Assembly (NCBI RefSeq): GCF_036346105.1
Contig: NZ_CP107811.1
Span: 4,220,501 to 4,284,500, forward strand
Source: Streptomyces sp. NBC_00539
Lineage (GTDB): Bacteria; Actinomycetota; Actinomycetes; Streptomycetales; Streptomycetaceae
Direction: 5' to 3'
DNA length: 64,000 nt
Part shown: positions 52,950 through 61,541 of the stretch, piece after piece
How positions within the stretch are numbered: the first letter of the stretch is position 1
Layout: each line of letters begins with the position of its first letter
Position numbers and translations under genes: made by a program
Notes under the pieces: generated by a model
The model's database searches: none
What the model saw: only the letters and a program-made list of their open reading frames with translations
Told to the model about the DNA's origin: nothing

Positions 52950-53945
52950 GTGGCCGCCCGCTTCGACCCCCTCACCCCCACCGCCGCCCGCGGCGGCCGC
53001 ACCGGCGTGCCCGCAGGCCCCGGCCGCCCCGCCGGAGCCGGCGCCCGCAGCCGCGTCTGGGCCCCGCCCGGCCCCGTCGACCTCGGCCTCACCCTCGGCC
53101 CCCTGCGCCGCGGCCCCGCCGACCCCACCTTCCGCACCACCCCCGACGGCTCCGTCTGGAAGACCAGCCGCACCCCCGACGGCCCCGCCACCCTCCGCCT
53201 GGCCGCCGCCGCCCACGAGGTCCGGGCCGAAGCCTGGGGCCCCGGCGCGGCCTGGGCCCTCGACACGCTGCCCGCCCTGCTCGGGGCCGACGACGACCCC
53301 GCCGCCTTCGTCCCCCGCCACCGCCTCCTGCACGCCAGCCACCGCCGCCGGCCGGGCCTGCGCCTGACCCGGACCGGTCTGGTGCTGGAGTCCCTCATCC
53401 CGACGGTGCTGGAGCAGAAGGTCACCGCCGACGAGGCCTACCGCGCCTGGCGCCGCCTGGTCCGCCAGTACGGCGAGCCCGCCCCCGGCCCGCGCCAGGA
53501 CCTGTACGTGATGCCCTCCGCCCGGACCTGGACCCTGATCCCCTCCTGGGACTGGCACAAGGCCGGCGTCGACATGAAGCGCTCCGCCACCATCCTGCGC
53601 GCCGCCCGCGTCGCGAACCGGCTGGAGGAGGCGGCGTCCATGGCCCCCCTGGCGGCCGCGCAGCGCCTGGAGGCGGTCCCCGGCATCGGCCCCTGGACCT
53701 CCGCCGAGACCCTCCAGCGCAGCAACGGCGACCCCGACGCCGTCACCACCGGCGACCTCCACCTGCCCGGGATCATCGGCTACGCCCTCGCCGGGGACCG
53801 GGACGCCGACGACGCCGTCATGCTGGAGCTCCTCGCCCCGTACGCGGGCCAGCGCCACCGCGCCGCCCGTCTCGTCCTCCTCGCCGGCCACGCCCCGCCC
53901 CGCCGGGCCCCGCGCATGTACCGCACGGACATCGGCAAGATCTGA
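52950..53945 (+). CDS. DNA-3-methyladenine glycosylase-like (HhH-GPD) protein
   Basis: 331 residues. Base-excision repair glycosylase of the AlkA-like HhH-GPD superfamily. Residues about 150-310 hold the helical core: LVLESLIPTVLEQKVTADEA, then the helix-hairpin-helix AVPGIGPWTSAETLQ and TTGDLHLPGIIG with the catalytic Asp. No Fe-S cluster Cys motif is present. The N-terminal third (WAPPGPVDLGLTLGPLRRGP) is the small beta domain of AlkA-type proteins. The frame is open further upstream through repeat sequence; GTG 52950 with its -10 hexamer is preferred. It converges with fbiB. Confidence 0.85.
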   Translation: MAARFDPLTPTAARGGRTGVPAGPGRPAGAGARSRVWAPPGPVDLGLTLGPLRRGPADPTFRTTPDGSVWKTSRTPDGPATLRLAAAAHEVRAEAWGPGAAWALDTLPALLGADDDPAAFVPRHRLLHASHRRRPGLRLTRTGLVLESLIPTVLEQKVTADEAYRAWRRLVRQYGEPAPGPRQDLYVMPSARTWTLIPSWDWHKAGVDMKRSATILRAARVANRLEEAASMAPLAAAQRLEAVPGIGPWTSAETLQRSNGDPDAVTTGDLHLPGIIGYALAGDRDADDAVMLELLAPYAGQRHRAARLVLLAGHAPPRRAPRMYRTDIGKI

Positions 53946-53956
53946 CGCCGGCTGCG

Positions 53957-55252
53957 TCACCGGACCTCGATGAAGGCCTCCGCCTCCCGCGCGGGCCGCT
54001 CCGCCGGGGCCGCGGCCGGGTGGCCCACCGCCACCGCCCCCATCGGGTCCCAGCCCTCGGGCAGCGCCAGCACCTTGCGCACGACGTCCCGGCAGAACAT
54101 CGTCGAGGAGACCCACGCCGAGCCCAGCCGCTCCCCGGCCAGCGCGACCAGGAAGTTCTGGACGCCCGCGCCCATCGCGACCACGAACATCTCCCGCTCG
54201 GCCGCGTCCCGCCGCGCGTGCCCGTAGTCGTGCGCACCGTCCGTCACCATGCACGGCACCACCAGGTAAGGGGCGCCGCGCAGGACATCGCCCCGCCGGA
54301 CCCGCTTGGCGATGGACTCCTCGGACTTGCCGTCGCGCCGCAGGTCCTCCACCCACGCGTCCCGCATCGCGTCGAGCAGCTCCAGCCGAGCCGCCGCCGA
54401 CTCCAGCAGCACGAACCGCCACGGCGTCGTGTGGTGCGGCGCCGGTGCCGTCACCGCCGCCGCCACCGCGCGCCGGACCGCGCCCGGGTCCACCGGCTCC
54501 GCCGTGAAGGCCCGTACGGTACGGCGCTGCGTCACGGCCTCCCGTACGGCCTCCGAGGTGCCGAGCCGGAACATGTCGTCGCCCGCCGGCCGGACCAGGT
54601 CCGCCGCCGAGGAACCCTCACCGAGGAGGTGGGGCAGTCCGCGCACGACGGCCACCGGCAGCCCGGCCGCCTTGCCCTTGACGAGGTCGCCGGCCGCGGC
54701 GAGTTCGTCCGCGGTGGCGACGACCGTCGCGCTCAGCGGGTTGCCGTGCGCGTCGGAGCCGCCCCGCAGGTCGTCCAGTACGCGCACCCCCGCCGCGCCG
54801 ATCGCCACGTCGGTGAGCCCGGTGCGCCAGGGGCGCCCGAAGGTATCCGTCACGATGACGCCCACGTCTACCGCGAGCGCCTCCCGCAGCCCTTCCCGGA
54901 TCGCGGCCGCGGAGGCGTCGGGGTCCTCGGGGAGCAGCAGCACCGTGCCGGGCCCGGTGTTCGAGGCGTCCACGCCGGCGGCCGCCATCACCAGGCCCCG
55001 CCGGTCCTCCACGATCCGCAGGGCGCCCCGGCGGGCGACCACCCGTACCGTCTCGGCGTCTATCGCCTCCTCGCGCGAATCGGCGCGGACGATCCGTCCC
55101 TCCGCCTTGGAAACGATCTTGGACGTGACCAGCAGGACGTCGCCGTCCCGCAGCCCCGGCCCGGCGGCGGCGATCAGGCGGGCGAGGTCGTCACCGGGCC
55201 GGACCTCCGGTATCCCGGGGACGGCGCGCACCTCGTACGAGGGGGCACTCAC
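53957..55252 (-). CDS. fbiB: Coenzyme F420 gamma-glutamyl ligase / dehydro-F420 reductase
   Basis: 431 residues, two domains. Residues about 1-245 are the F420-0:L-glutamate ligase ([76 protein letters not shown]), adding glutamates to the cofactor tail. Residues about 255-431 are an FMN-binding nitroreductase-like domain ([49 protein letters not shown]) that completes F420 by reducing dehydro-F420. This fused form is typical of actinobacteria. GTG 55252 overlaps the fbiA stop by four bases. Confidence 0.96.
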   Translation of the reverse strand: MSAPSYEVRAVPGIPEVRPGDDLARLIAAAGPGLRDGDVLLVTSKIVSKAEGRIVRADSREEAIDAETVRVVARRGALRIVEDRRGLVMAAAGVDASNTGPGTVLLLPEDPDASAAAIREGLREALAVDVGVIVTDTFGRPWRTGLTDVAIGAAGVRVLDDLRGGSDAHGNPLSATVVATADELAAAGDLVKGKAAGLPVAVVRGLPHLLGEGSSAADLVRPAGDDMFRLGTSEAVREAVTQRRTVRAFTAEPVDPGAVRRAVAAAVTAPAPHHTTPWRFVLLESAAARLELLDAMRDAWVEDLRRDGKSEESIAKRVRRGDVLRGAPYLVVPCMVTDGAHDYGHARRDAAEREMFVVAMGAGVQNFLVALAGERLGSAWVSSTMFCRDVVRKVLALPEGWDPMGAVAVGHPAAAPAERPAREAEAFIEVR

Positions 55253-56208
55253 CGGGAGGCCTCCGCCAGCTCCAGCGCGGCGCGGGCCATCGCGGCCGTG
55301 GCAGCGGTGTCGGTCATCATCAGCGGTACCGCGCGGCAGGCGATCCCGGCGGCCTCCACCTCGGCGACGGCGTCCGCGTCGGCGGTGTCGACGAGCCAGC
55401 CGTCGAGCAGCCCGGTCCCGTAGTGCAGGGCGACCGCGGCGGCGGTGGACTCGACGCCCACGGCGGCCAGCACCTTGTCCGCCATCCCGCGCACGGGGGC
55501 GCCCCCGACGATGGGGGAGAGGCCGACGACCGGCGCCCCGGCGGCGGCCACGGCCTCCCGGATGCCGGGCACGGCGAGGATGGTGCCCACCGACACGACG
55601 GGGTTGGACGGCGGGAAGATGATCACGTCGGCGGCGGCGATGGCCTCCAGCACGCCGGGCGCCGGCTTGGCCTGTTCGGCGCCGACGGGCACCACGGCCT
55701 CGGCGTCGACGCAGGCGCGCATCCGGACCCAGTACTCCTGGAAGTGGACGACCCTGCGCTCGCCGGTCTCGGGGTCGTTGAGGGCGACGTGCGTCTCGAC
55801 GCGGTCGTCGGACATGGGCAGCAGCCGTACGCCGGGCTGCCAGCGGTCGCAGAGGGCCTCGGTGACGGCGCTGAGCGGGTAGCCGGCGCCGAGCATCTGC
55901 GTGCGGACGATGTGGGTGGCGAAGTCGCGGTCGCCGAGGCCGAACCAGGCGGGCCCGACCCCGTACGCCGCGAGTTCCTCCTTGACGGTGAAGGACTCGT
56001 CGGTGCGGCCCCAGCCCTGGTCCTCGTTGATGCCACCGCCGAGGGTGTACATCACCGTGTCCAGATCGGGGCACACCTTGAGCCCGAACAGGTGAATGTC
56101 GTCACCGGTGTTGCCGATGACCGTGATGTCCGCTTCGGGGACGGCGGACTTGAGTCCGCGCAGGAAACGGGCGCCGCCGATACCGCCGGCCAGAACAACA
56201 ATGCGCAT
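55249..56208 (-). CDS. fbiA: 2-phospho-L-lactate/phosphoenolpyruvate transferase (CofD-like)
   Basis: 319 residues. Joins the activated PEP or phospholactate unit to the deazaflavin Fo, making (dehydro-)F420-0. Family blocks: [16 protein letters not shown] at the N terminus, [83 protein letters not shown] and [17 protein letters not shown]. First gene of the fbiA-fbiB operon. A CAGACT hexamer six bases upstream of the ATG would allow a leaderless transcript. Confidence 0.96.
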   Translation of the reverse strand: MRIVVLAGGIGGARFLRGLKSAVPEADITVIGNTGDDIHLFGLKVCPDLDTVMYTLGGGINEDQGWGRTDESFTVKEELAAYGVGPAWFGLGDRDFATHIVRTQMLGAGYPLSAVTEALCDRWQPGVRLLPMSDDRVETHVALNDPETGERRVVHFQEYWVRMRACVDAEAVVPVGAEQAKPAPGVLEAIAAADVIIFPPSNPVVSVGTILAVPGIREAVAAAGAPVVGLSPIVGGAPVRGMADKVLAAVGVESTAAAVALHYGTGLLDGWLVDTADADAVAEVEAAGIACRAVPLMMTDTAATAAMARAALELAEASR

Positions 56209-56273
56209 GCGGCCAGTCTGTCAGCCGGCCGCGCGCCGTCGCCCCGGGGTGGCGGCGCGGCGGCCGCGGGGCG

Positions 56274-56840
56274 TCAGGCGCCCACCGGGGCGTCGGCGAG
56301 GGCCTCGGGCCGGGCCGGGGAGCAGCTGTGCATGGGCATCTCGGTCAGGCCGGGGTAGTAGACGTGCAGGCTGACGGCTCCGTCGAGGGTGTCGTTGACG
56401 ACCTCGTGGGCGTAGCCGGGGGCGAAGACGCGCTGGGCCCCGGCGGTCAGGGTGAGCGGGCCGCGCCGGCCGTGCTCGGTGAGCTCGCCCTCCAGCACGG
56501 TCAGCACGCCGGAGGAGTCACCGTGGTCGTGCAGGCCGCTGCCCTGCCCGGGGACCCAGCTGAGCAGCCACACCTCGTAGCCGGGTCCGGTGCGCAGGCG
56601 GTGGTACCAGCGGGTGGTGGCGTCGTAGCGCACCAGGTGCTCCCACTGGGTGCGGTCGGCGGCGATGGAGCGGGCGAGGCCCACGAACTCGGCGACGGTG
56701 GCCGGGTGTTCGCGGGCGGGCTGGAGCAGGTGCTGCACGGAGAGGATGTCGCCGGCGATCTGGAGGTCGCTCTCGACCACGGCGGGGGCGGCGGCACCGG
56801 TCGCGGGGGCGGCGGCGCTGTGCTGGGAGGTGCTGTTCAT
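56274..56840 (-). CDS. Cysteine dioxygenase
   Basis: 188 residues. Iron-dependent oxidation of L-cysteine to cysteine sulfinate, limiting toxic free cysteine; cytoplasmic cupin. Ligands are His104 and His106 in GSGLHDHGDSSGV and His145 in GYAHEVVN; Tyr161/Tyr162 of VYYPG sits where the active-site tyrosine is expected. ATG 56840 follows GAGGA. The gene is preceded, 86 bases upstream, by a 28-codon ORF rich in Cys codons that probably controls it in response to cysteine supply. Confidence 0.93.
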   Translation of the reverse strand: MNSTSQHSAAAPATGAAAPAVVESDLQIAGDILSVQHLLQPAREHPATVAEFVGLARSIAADRTQWEHLVRYDATTRWYHRLRTGPGYEVWLLSWVPGQGSGLHDHGDSSGVLTVLEGELTEHGRRGPLTLTAGAQRVFAPGYAHEVVNDTLDGAVSLHVYYPGLTEMPMHSCSPARPEALADAPVGA

Positions 56841-56926
56841 CGGGGGAGTCCTCGACGGATGTCAGTCGTGCTGGCGGTCGCTGTGGGGGTAGCCGGTTGC
56901 TCGGAGGAGGCGGGGCTCCTGAGGCA

Positions 56927-57013
56927 TCAACAGCTGCAACAGCGACAGCGAACCTGGGCAGCGCACAGGAACCCACGAATGGGGGTCCGGGTGGCGGCTG
57001 CGGGCGCTGACAT
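56927..57013 (-). CDS. Polycysteine leader peptide upstream of cysteine dioxygenase
   Basis: A 28-residue ORF beginning with ATG at 57013. Its last twelve residues are CAAQVRCRCCSC: five cysteines in total, four of them in the final six positions, immediately before TGA. Cysteine is otherwise very rare in these proteins, so chance is unlikely. There is no ribosome-binding site before the ATG. TTGACA lies on the minus strand at 57050-57045, so the transcript may start at or near the ATG. Between its stop and the dioxygenase start, a CCTCCTC stretch could pair with the GAGGA ribosome-binding site. Expected role: translation speed through the Cys codons sets dioxygenase expression. Confidence 0.75.
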   Translation of the reverse strand: MSAPAAATRTPIRGFLCAAQVRCRCCSC

Positions 57014-57377
57014 GCGTACAAGGAGAACGGTTAGGGCGTCGGACTGTCAACCCAATGTCGGCAATGGCCGAAAAGATTCACCTCATCCGGTTACCCGGCG
57101 CGGAGAAAGGTTTGTGCAGTGCCGACCAGGGCATGTGGCGCTGGGTATGGCCCTTCCGACCGATCTCAAACCTCATGGCGTCATCGTGACCGGAATGTGA
57201 TCCGCACCGCATCTTCGGCCGGATCGCAACCACACCCCCGAGTGACGCGTGGGTTCAGGGTGAGGGCGGGAGCTTCGCGGCACCTGTGGCATGTGTCGCG
57301 ATTTTTGGCGATATGAACACTTACGGCATTCGCTTGGTTCCGCAGAGTGAATAAGGGGCCCAATAGCAGACCCCGGC
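57014..57377. other. Divergent intergenic region, no gene
   Basis: About 360 bases between the leader ORF and the whiB promoter. It is AT-richer than the flanks near 57060-57080 and 57295-57360, as expected of regulatory DNA. TTGACA on the minus strand (57050-57045) fits the leader transcript. No further open frame with coding character was seen. Confidence 0.5.
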
Positions 57378-57407
57378 TTGACTGCTCCGGAGCCGCGCAC
57401 TTGTAAT
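57378..57407 (+). promoter_or_regulatory. whiB promoter
   Basis: TTGACT (57378-57383), an 18-bp spacer and TGTAAT (57402-57407): the best match to a housekeeping-type promoter in the window. Predicted start about 57414, giving a leader of roughly 67 bases. Confidence 0.6.
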
Positions 57408-57416
57408 TTCACTCGT

Positions 57417-57442
57417 GTCGTTACGTAGCGATGAGTAACGAC
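57417..57442 (+). promoter_or_regulatory. Inverted repeat GTCGTTAC-N10-GTAACGAC
   Basis: A perfect 8-bp dyad (57417-57424 and 57435-57442) just after the predicted transcription start of whiB and 38 bases before the ATG. It could be an operator or a 5' hairpin in the leader. Confidence 0.6.
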
Positions 57443-57480
57443 AACACCACGGGGACGCACAGACAGAGCGAGGGGCGCAC

Positions 57481-57744
57481 ATGACCGAGCTGTTTCAGGA
57501 ACTGCTGGTCGAGGAGGCGGACGAGGAGCTCGGATGGCAGGAGCGCGCTCTGTGCGCCCAGACCGACCCCGAATCCTTCTTTCCCGAGAAGGGCGGCTCC
57601 ACCCGCGAAGCCAAGAAGGTCTGCCTCGCCTGCGAGGTCCGCTCCGAATGCCTTGAGTACGCCCTCGCCAACGACGAGCGATTCGGCATCTGGGGCGGTC
57701 TCTCAGAGCGCGAGCGCCGCCGCCTGAAAAAGGCAGCCGTCTGA
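57481..57744 (+). CDS. whiB: WhiB sporulation regulator
   Basis: 87 residues, matching the Streptomyces developmental regulator WhiB in length and sequence. Four cysteines that hold a [4Fe-4S] cluster: Cys25 (RALCAQT), Cys48 and Cys51 (KVCLACE) and Cys57 (SECLEY). GIWGG (69-73) and the basic tail ERERRRLKKAAV follow. WhiB works with WhiA to start sporulation septation in aerial hyphae. It has its own promoter with a nearby dyad and a terminator after it. Identity is strong; D/E-rich N terminus MTELFQELLVEEADEELGW is also WhiB-like. Confidence 0.95.
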   Translation: MTELFQELLVEEADEELGWQERALCAQTDPESFFPEKGGSTREAKKVCLACEVRSECLEYALANDERFGIWGGLSERERRRLKKAAV

Positions 57745-57796
57745 GCCTGCTCCAGGCAAGGACGGACAGACCCAACCGCATAGCGAACCAAGCCGA

Positions 57797-57835
57797 CGGT
57801 CCGCCTCCCGCACCTTCCCCGCAGGAGGCGGACCG
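57797..57835 (+). terminator. whiB terminator
   Basis: A perfect 12-bp stem (57797-57808 and 57824-57835) with a 15-base loop, 52 bases after the whiB stop. Confidence 0.8.
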
Positions 57836-57953
57836 GCGCGTTCCGAGCCGTTAGTGTGGCGCTGTCCAGCAGCCTCCGAGGGCACACCACCCCCGGACCT
57901 TCCCCCAGGACCCGTCCCGGGGGAACCCCCACGGTCGGAGGGCCCGTTCCGCG

Positions 57954-60900
57954 ATGTCCCTGCACAGCAGCTCGACGGCCTCCCACCAGGCGGCCGGCAC
58001 CCCCGAGTTCCCCCGGCACGTCGTCACCGCGGTCCTCGTCGCCCACGACGGCGCCCGCTGGCTGCCCCGTACCCTCGCCGGCCTCCTCGCCCAGGAACGC
58101 CCCGCACAGCAGTACGTCGCCGCCGACACCGGAAGCTCCGACGACTCCGCGCGACTGCTCGCCGAAGCCCTCGGCCCCGACAAGGTCCTCCACCTCGCCC
58201 GCCGCACCGGATTCGGCACCGCCGTGGACGAAGCCGCCCGCACCGCCGGCGCACTGACCCCCGAGGACCTGCCCTACCTCAAGCGCCCCAGCGGCTGGGA
58301 CCCCGTCAGCCGCACATGGCGCGACGACACCTACGACCTCCCCGAACTCCCCCACGGCGAACCCGTCCAATGGCTCTGGCTGCTCCACGACGACAGCGCC
58401 CCCGAAGCCGACGCCCTCACCGAACTCCTGCGCGTCGCCGACGAGAACCCCGACGCCGCCGTCATCGGCCCCAAACTCCGCGGCTGGTACGACAAGAAGC
58501 AGCTCCTCGAAGCCGGCGTCACCATCGCCCGCAGCGGCCGCCGCTGGACCGGCCTCGACCGCCGCGAACAGGACCAGGGCCAGCACGACCAGATCCGCCC
58601 CGTCCTGTCCGTCTCCACCGCCGGCATGCTCGTGCGCCGCGACGTCTACGACGCCCTCGGCGGCTTCGACCGGCGCCTGCCCCTCATGCGCGACGACGTC
58701 GACCTCTGCTGGCGCGCCCACAGCGCCGGCCACACCGTCCTCGTCGCCCCCGACGCCGTTATGCGGCACGCCGAGGCCGCCGCCCGCGAACGCCGCACCG
58801 TCGACTGCGCCGGCCGCTCCTCCGTCAGCCCCCACCGCGTCGACAAGGCCGGCGCCGTCTACACCGTGCTGGCCAACTCCTCCGGCCGCGCCCTGCCCTA
58901 CGTACTCCTGCGCCTGATCGTCGGCACCCTGCTGCGCACCCTCGGCTACCTCCTCGGCAAAGCCCCCGGCCAGGCCGTCGACGAGTTCACCGGCCTCCTC
59001 GCCACCCTGCTGCGGCCCGGCCGGATCCTCGCCGCCCGCAAGGCCCGCCGCCGCCCCGCCGTCCCCGCCGCCGAACTGCGCCCCCTCTTCCCGCCCCCCG
59101 GCTCCACCCTGCGCGCCAACGCCGAACAGCTCGCCGGGTACTTCGGCGCGGACGGTGACACCGACACCGCCGGCGCGAGCCGGCACGGCGCCGTCACCGG
59201 CCCCCTCGAACCCGGGTCCGAGGACGCCGACTACCTGGAGGGCGAACAGTCCGGACGGCTCAAGCGGATCGCCCGCAACCCCGCCCCCGCCCTGTTCGCC
59301 CTCCTCCTGCTCGTCTCCCTCATCTCCTGCCGCGCCCTCCTCTTCGGCGGCTCCCTCATGGGCGGCGCCCTGCTGCCCGCCCCCGACCGGGCCCTGGACC
59401 TCTGGCGCACCTACACCTCCGACTGGCAGCCCGTCGGCCCCGGGACCACCGCCGGCGCCCCGCCCTACCTCGCCGTCCTCGGCGCCGTCGCCACCTTGCT
59501 GTTCGGCTCCGCGCCGGCCGCCGTCGCCCTGCTGCTCGTCTGCTCGGTGCCCCTCGCCGGGCTCACCGCCTACTTCGCCTCCCGGCCGCTCGTCGAGTCC
59601 CGGCTGCTGCGCGCCTGGGCCGCCGTCGCCTACGCCTTCCTGCCCGCCGTGACCGGAGCGCTCGCCGGCGGCCGCCTCGGCACGGCCGTCCTCGCGATCC
59701 TGCTCCCCCTCATCGCCCGCTCCGCAGCCACCGCCTTCGGCCTCGGCGCGCCCGCCGGCTCCCCCGACGGCAGCTGGCGCGCCGCGTGGACCACCACCCT
59801 CCTGCTGACCCTGGCCACCGCCTTCACCCCCGTCGTCTGGCCGCTCGCCGCAGTCCTCGGCGCCGCCGCCCTCCTCACGCGCCCCGCACGCCGCGCCGCG
59901 TACGCGCTCCGGCTCCTTGCCGTCCTCGCCGTACCGCTGCTCGCACTCGCCCCCTGGTCCCTCGGCCTGTTCACGCACCCCGACCGCTTCCTGCGCGAGG
60001 CCGGCCTGCCCTACGGATCCGGCTCCGCCACCGCCCTCGACCTGCTCGGCGCCGGTCCCGGCGGCCCCGGCACCACCGGCGGCACGCTCCTGCTCGGCGT
60101 CGTGCTCGCCGCCCTCGCGGCCCTGCTCCGCCCCGACCGGCGGTTCGCCGTCCGCGCCGCCTGGACCACCGCCCTGGCCGGCCTGAGCCTCGCCGTCCTC
60201 CTCAACCACGGCGCCTGGGCCGGCCCCGCCACCCTCGTGTACGGCCTCGGCCTGCTGGCGGCCGCCGTGGTCGGCGCGGACGGCGCCAAGGAGCGCGTGG
60301 CCGCCCGCAGCTTCGGCTGGCGCCAGCCCCTCGCCGCCCTCATCGCGCTGGGCGCCGCCACCGGCCCCCTCATCGGCGCCGCCGCCTGGATGGTCTCCGG
60401 CGCAGACGGACCCCTCCAGCGGCGCGACCCCGTCCAGCTCCCCGCCTTCGTCGCCGCCCAGGCCGACGACAGCAACCGCAGCCGCACCCTGGTCCTCGGC
60501 GGAACCTCGCCCGCCACCGTCTCCTACGCGCTGATCCGTGGCTCCGGGGCGCGCCTCGGCGACGCCGAACTCCTCGCCGGGGCGGGCGCCGAACCGCGCC
60601 TGGCGAAGGTGGTGTCCAGCCTGGTCTCCGGCTCCGGCGCCGACCAGAGCGCGCAGCTGGGCGGCTTCGCCGTCCGCTACATCGTCCTGCCCGCCGACGG
60701 GCCCCGCCGGTTCCGCCAGGTCCTCGACGCCACCCCCGGCCTCAAGTCGGGCCGCCAGGACGACGGCACCGCCGTCTGGGAGGTCGAACGCTCCCTCGCC
60801 CGTGCCGTCATCGTCCCCGGCAAGCCGGGCCAGGCACCCATCGCCGTCGAGGCGGAACCCGTCGAGGCCCACACCAAGATCCCCGCTGGGGAGGAGGGCC

Positions 60901-61541
60901 GGGTGCTGCGGATCGCCGACCGGGCCGCCCCCGGCTGGAAGGCCACCCTCGACGGCAAGCCCCTGAGGCCGAGGACCCTGGACGGCTGGGCCCAGGGCTT
61001 CGAACTGCCCGCCGCGGGCGGCCGCCTGGACCTCACCTACCAGGACTCCCTCGCCCGCGACGCCTGGCACTGGGCGCAGGGCCTGCTCGCCCTGCTCCTC
61101 CTCGTCCTGGCCCTCCCCGGCCGCCGGGCCCGGCTCGACGACGACCTCCCCGAGGAGGCGGCCGCCGTCCCCGAGCAGCCCGGCCCGGGCGAGGGCCGCC
61201 GCGCCCGCCGCCTGCGCGCCGAAGCGGAGGCACAGGGCGGGGCCCCCGCGCCCGCCGAAGCGGCCGCCGCCGACCCGTACGCGCAGATCCCGGCCCAGCC
61301 GTCCTACGGGGAACAGCCCTACGGGCAGCAGGCCTACGGGGACGGGACGTACGGGGAGGAGACGTACGCCTACCAGGCCTACCCGTACGAGCAGCCGCAG
61401 CAGCCGTACGCCGAGCCGTACCCGTACCAGCAGCAGCCGTACGACCCGTACCAGCAACCACCGCAGCAACAGCCACAGCAGGAACCGCCGTACACCTACG
61501 GACAGCACGACCCGCGTCCGGACGGGAGCACCCAGCAGTGA
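57954..61541 (+). CDS. Large GT2 glycosyltransferase-membrane fusion protein, 1195 aa
   Basis: N-terminal GT2 domain (about 20-290): VTAVLVAHDGARWLPRTLAGL, WLWLLHDDSAPEADAL with the metal-binding Asp pair, VLSVSTAGMLVRRDVYDALGGFD, and LMRDDVDLCWRAHSAGH with the catalytic base. The middle (about 430-850) has a dozen or more hydrophobic segments. An extracytoplasmic domain (about 850-1045) and a last helix (about 1050-1072) follow. The final 80 residues are rich in Tyr, Gln and Pro (YGEQPYGQQAYGD, PYQQQPYDPYQQ). GGAGGG precedes ATG 57954. Its stop overlaps the start of the DUF5719 gene, so the two products likely act together in making a surface glycan. The polymer is unknown. Confidence 0.87.
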   Translation: MSLHSSSTASHQAAGTPEFPRHVVTAVLVAHDGARWLPRTLAGLLAQERPAQQYVAADTGSSDDSARLLAEALGPDKVLHLARRTGFGTAVDEAARTAGALTPEDLPYLKRPSGWDPVSRTWRDDTYDLPELPHGEPVQWLWLLHDDSAPEADALTELLRVADENPDAAVIGPKLRGWYDKKQLLEAGVTIARSGRRWTGLDRREQDQGQHDQIRPVLSVSTAGMLVRRDVYDALGGFDRRLPLMRDDVDLCWRAHSAGHTVLVAPDAVMRHAEAAARERRTVDCAGRSSVSPHRVDKAGAVYTVLANSSGRALPYVLLRLIVGTLLRTLGYLLGKAPGQAVDEFTGLLATLLRPGRILAARKARRRPAVPAAELRPLFPPPGSTLRANAEQLAGYFGADGDTDTAGASRHGAVTGPLEPGSEDADYLEGEQSGRLKRIARNPAPALFALLLLVSLISCRALLFGGSLMGGALLPAPDRALDLWRTYTSDWQPVGPGTTAGAPPYLAVLGAVATLLFGSAPAAVALLLVCSVPLAGLTAYFASRPLVESRLLRAWAAVAYAFLPAVTGALAGGRLGTAVLAILLPLIARSAATAFGLGAPAGSPDGSWRAAWTTTLLLTLATAFTPVVWPLAAVLGAAALLTRPARRAAYALRLLAVLAVPLLALAPWSLGLFTHPDRFLREAGLPYGSGSATALDLLGAGPGGPGTTGGTLLLGVVLAALAALLRPDRRFAVRAAWTTALAGLSLAVLLNHGAWAGPATLVYGLGLLAAAVVGADGAKERVAARSFGWRQPLAALIALGAATGPLIGAAAWMVSGADGPLQRRDPVQLPAFVAAQADDSNRSRTLVLGGTSPATVSYALIRGSGARLGDAELLAGAGAEPRLAKVVSSLVSGSGADQSAQLGGFAVRYIVLPADGPRRFRQVLDATPGLKSGRQDDGTAVWEVERSLARAVIVPGKPGQAPIAVEAEPVEAHTKIPAGEEGRVLRIADRAAPGWKATLDGKPLRPRTLDGWAQGFELPAAGGRLDLTYQDSLARDAWHWAQGLLALLLLVLALPGRRARLDDDLPEEAAAVPEQPGPGEGRRARRLRAEAEAQGGAPAPAEAAAADPYAQIPAQPSYGEQPYGQQAYGDGTYGEETYAYQAYPYEQPQQPYAEPYPYQQQPYDPYQQPPQQQPQQEPPYTYGQHDPRPDGSTQQ

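Noticed and set aside
56862-57050. A 62-codon minus-strand frame overlapping the polycysteine leader
   Set aside because: It runs in another frame, continues past the leader stop, has Arg/Pro/Ser-rich composition and a less likely start; the short ORF with terminal Cys codons explains the region better.
57495-61508. A 1,337-codon open frame antisense to the large glycosyltransferase gene
   Set aside because: Its translation is Gly/Ala/Val/Glu-rich with no domain signature, and it mirrors the codon pattern of the real gene. High third-position GC removes stop codons from antisense frames in Streptomyces.
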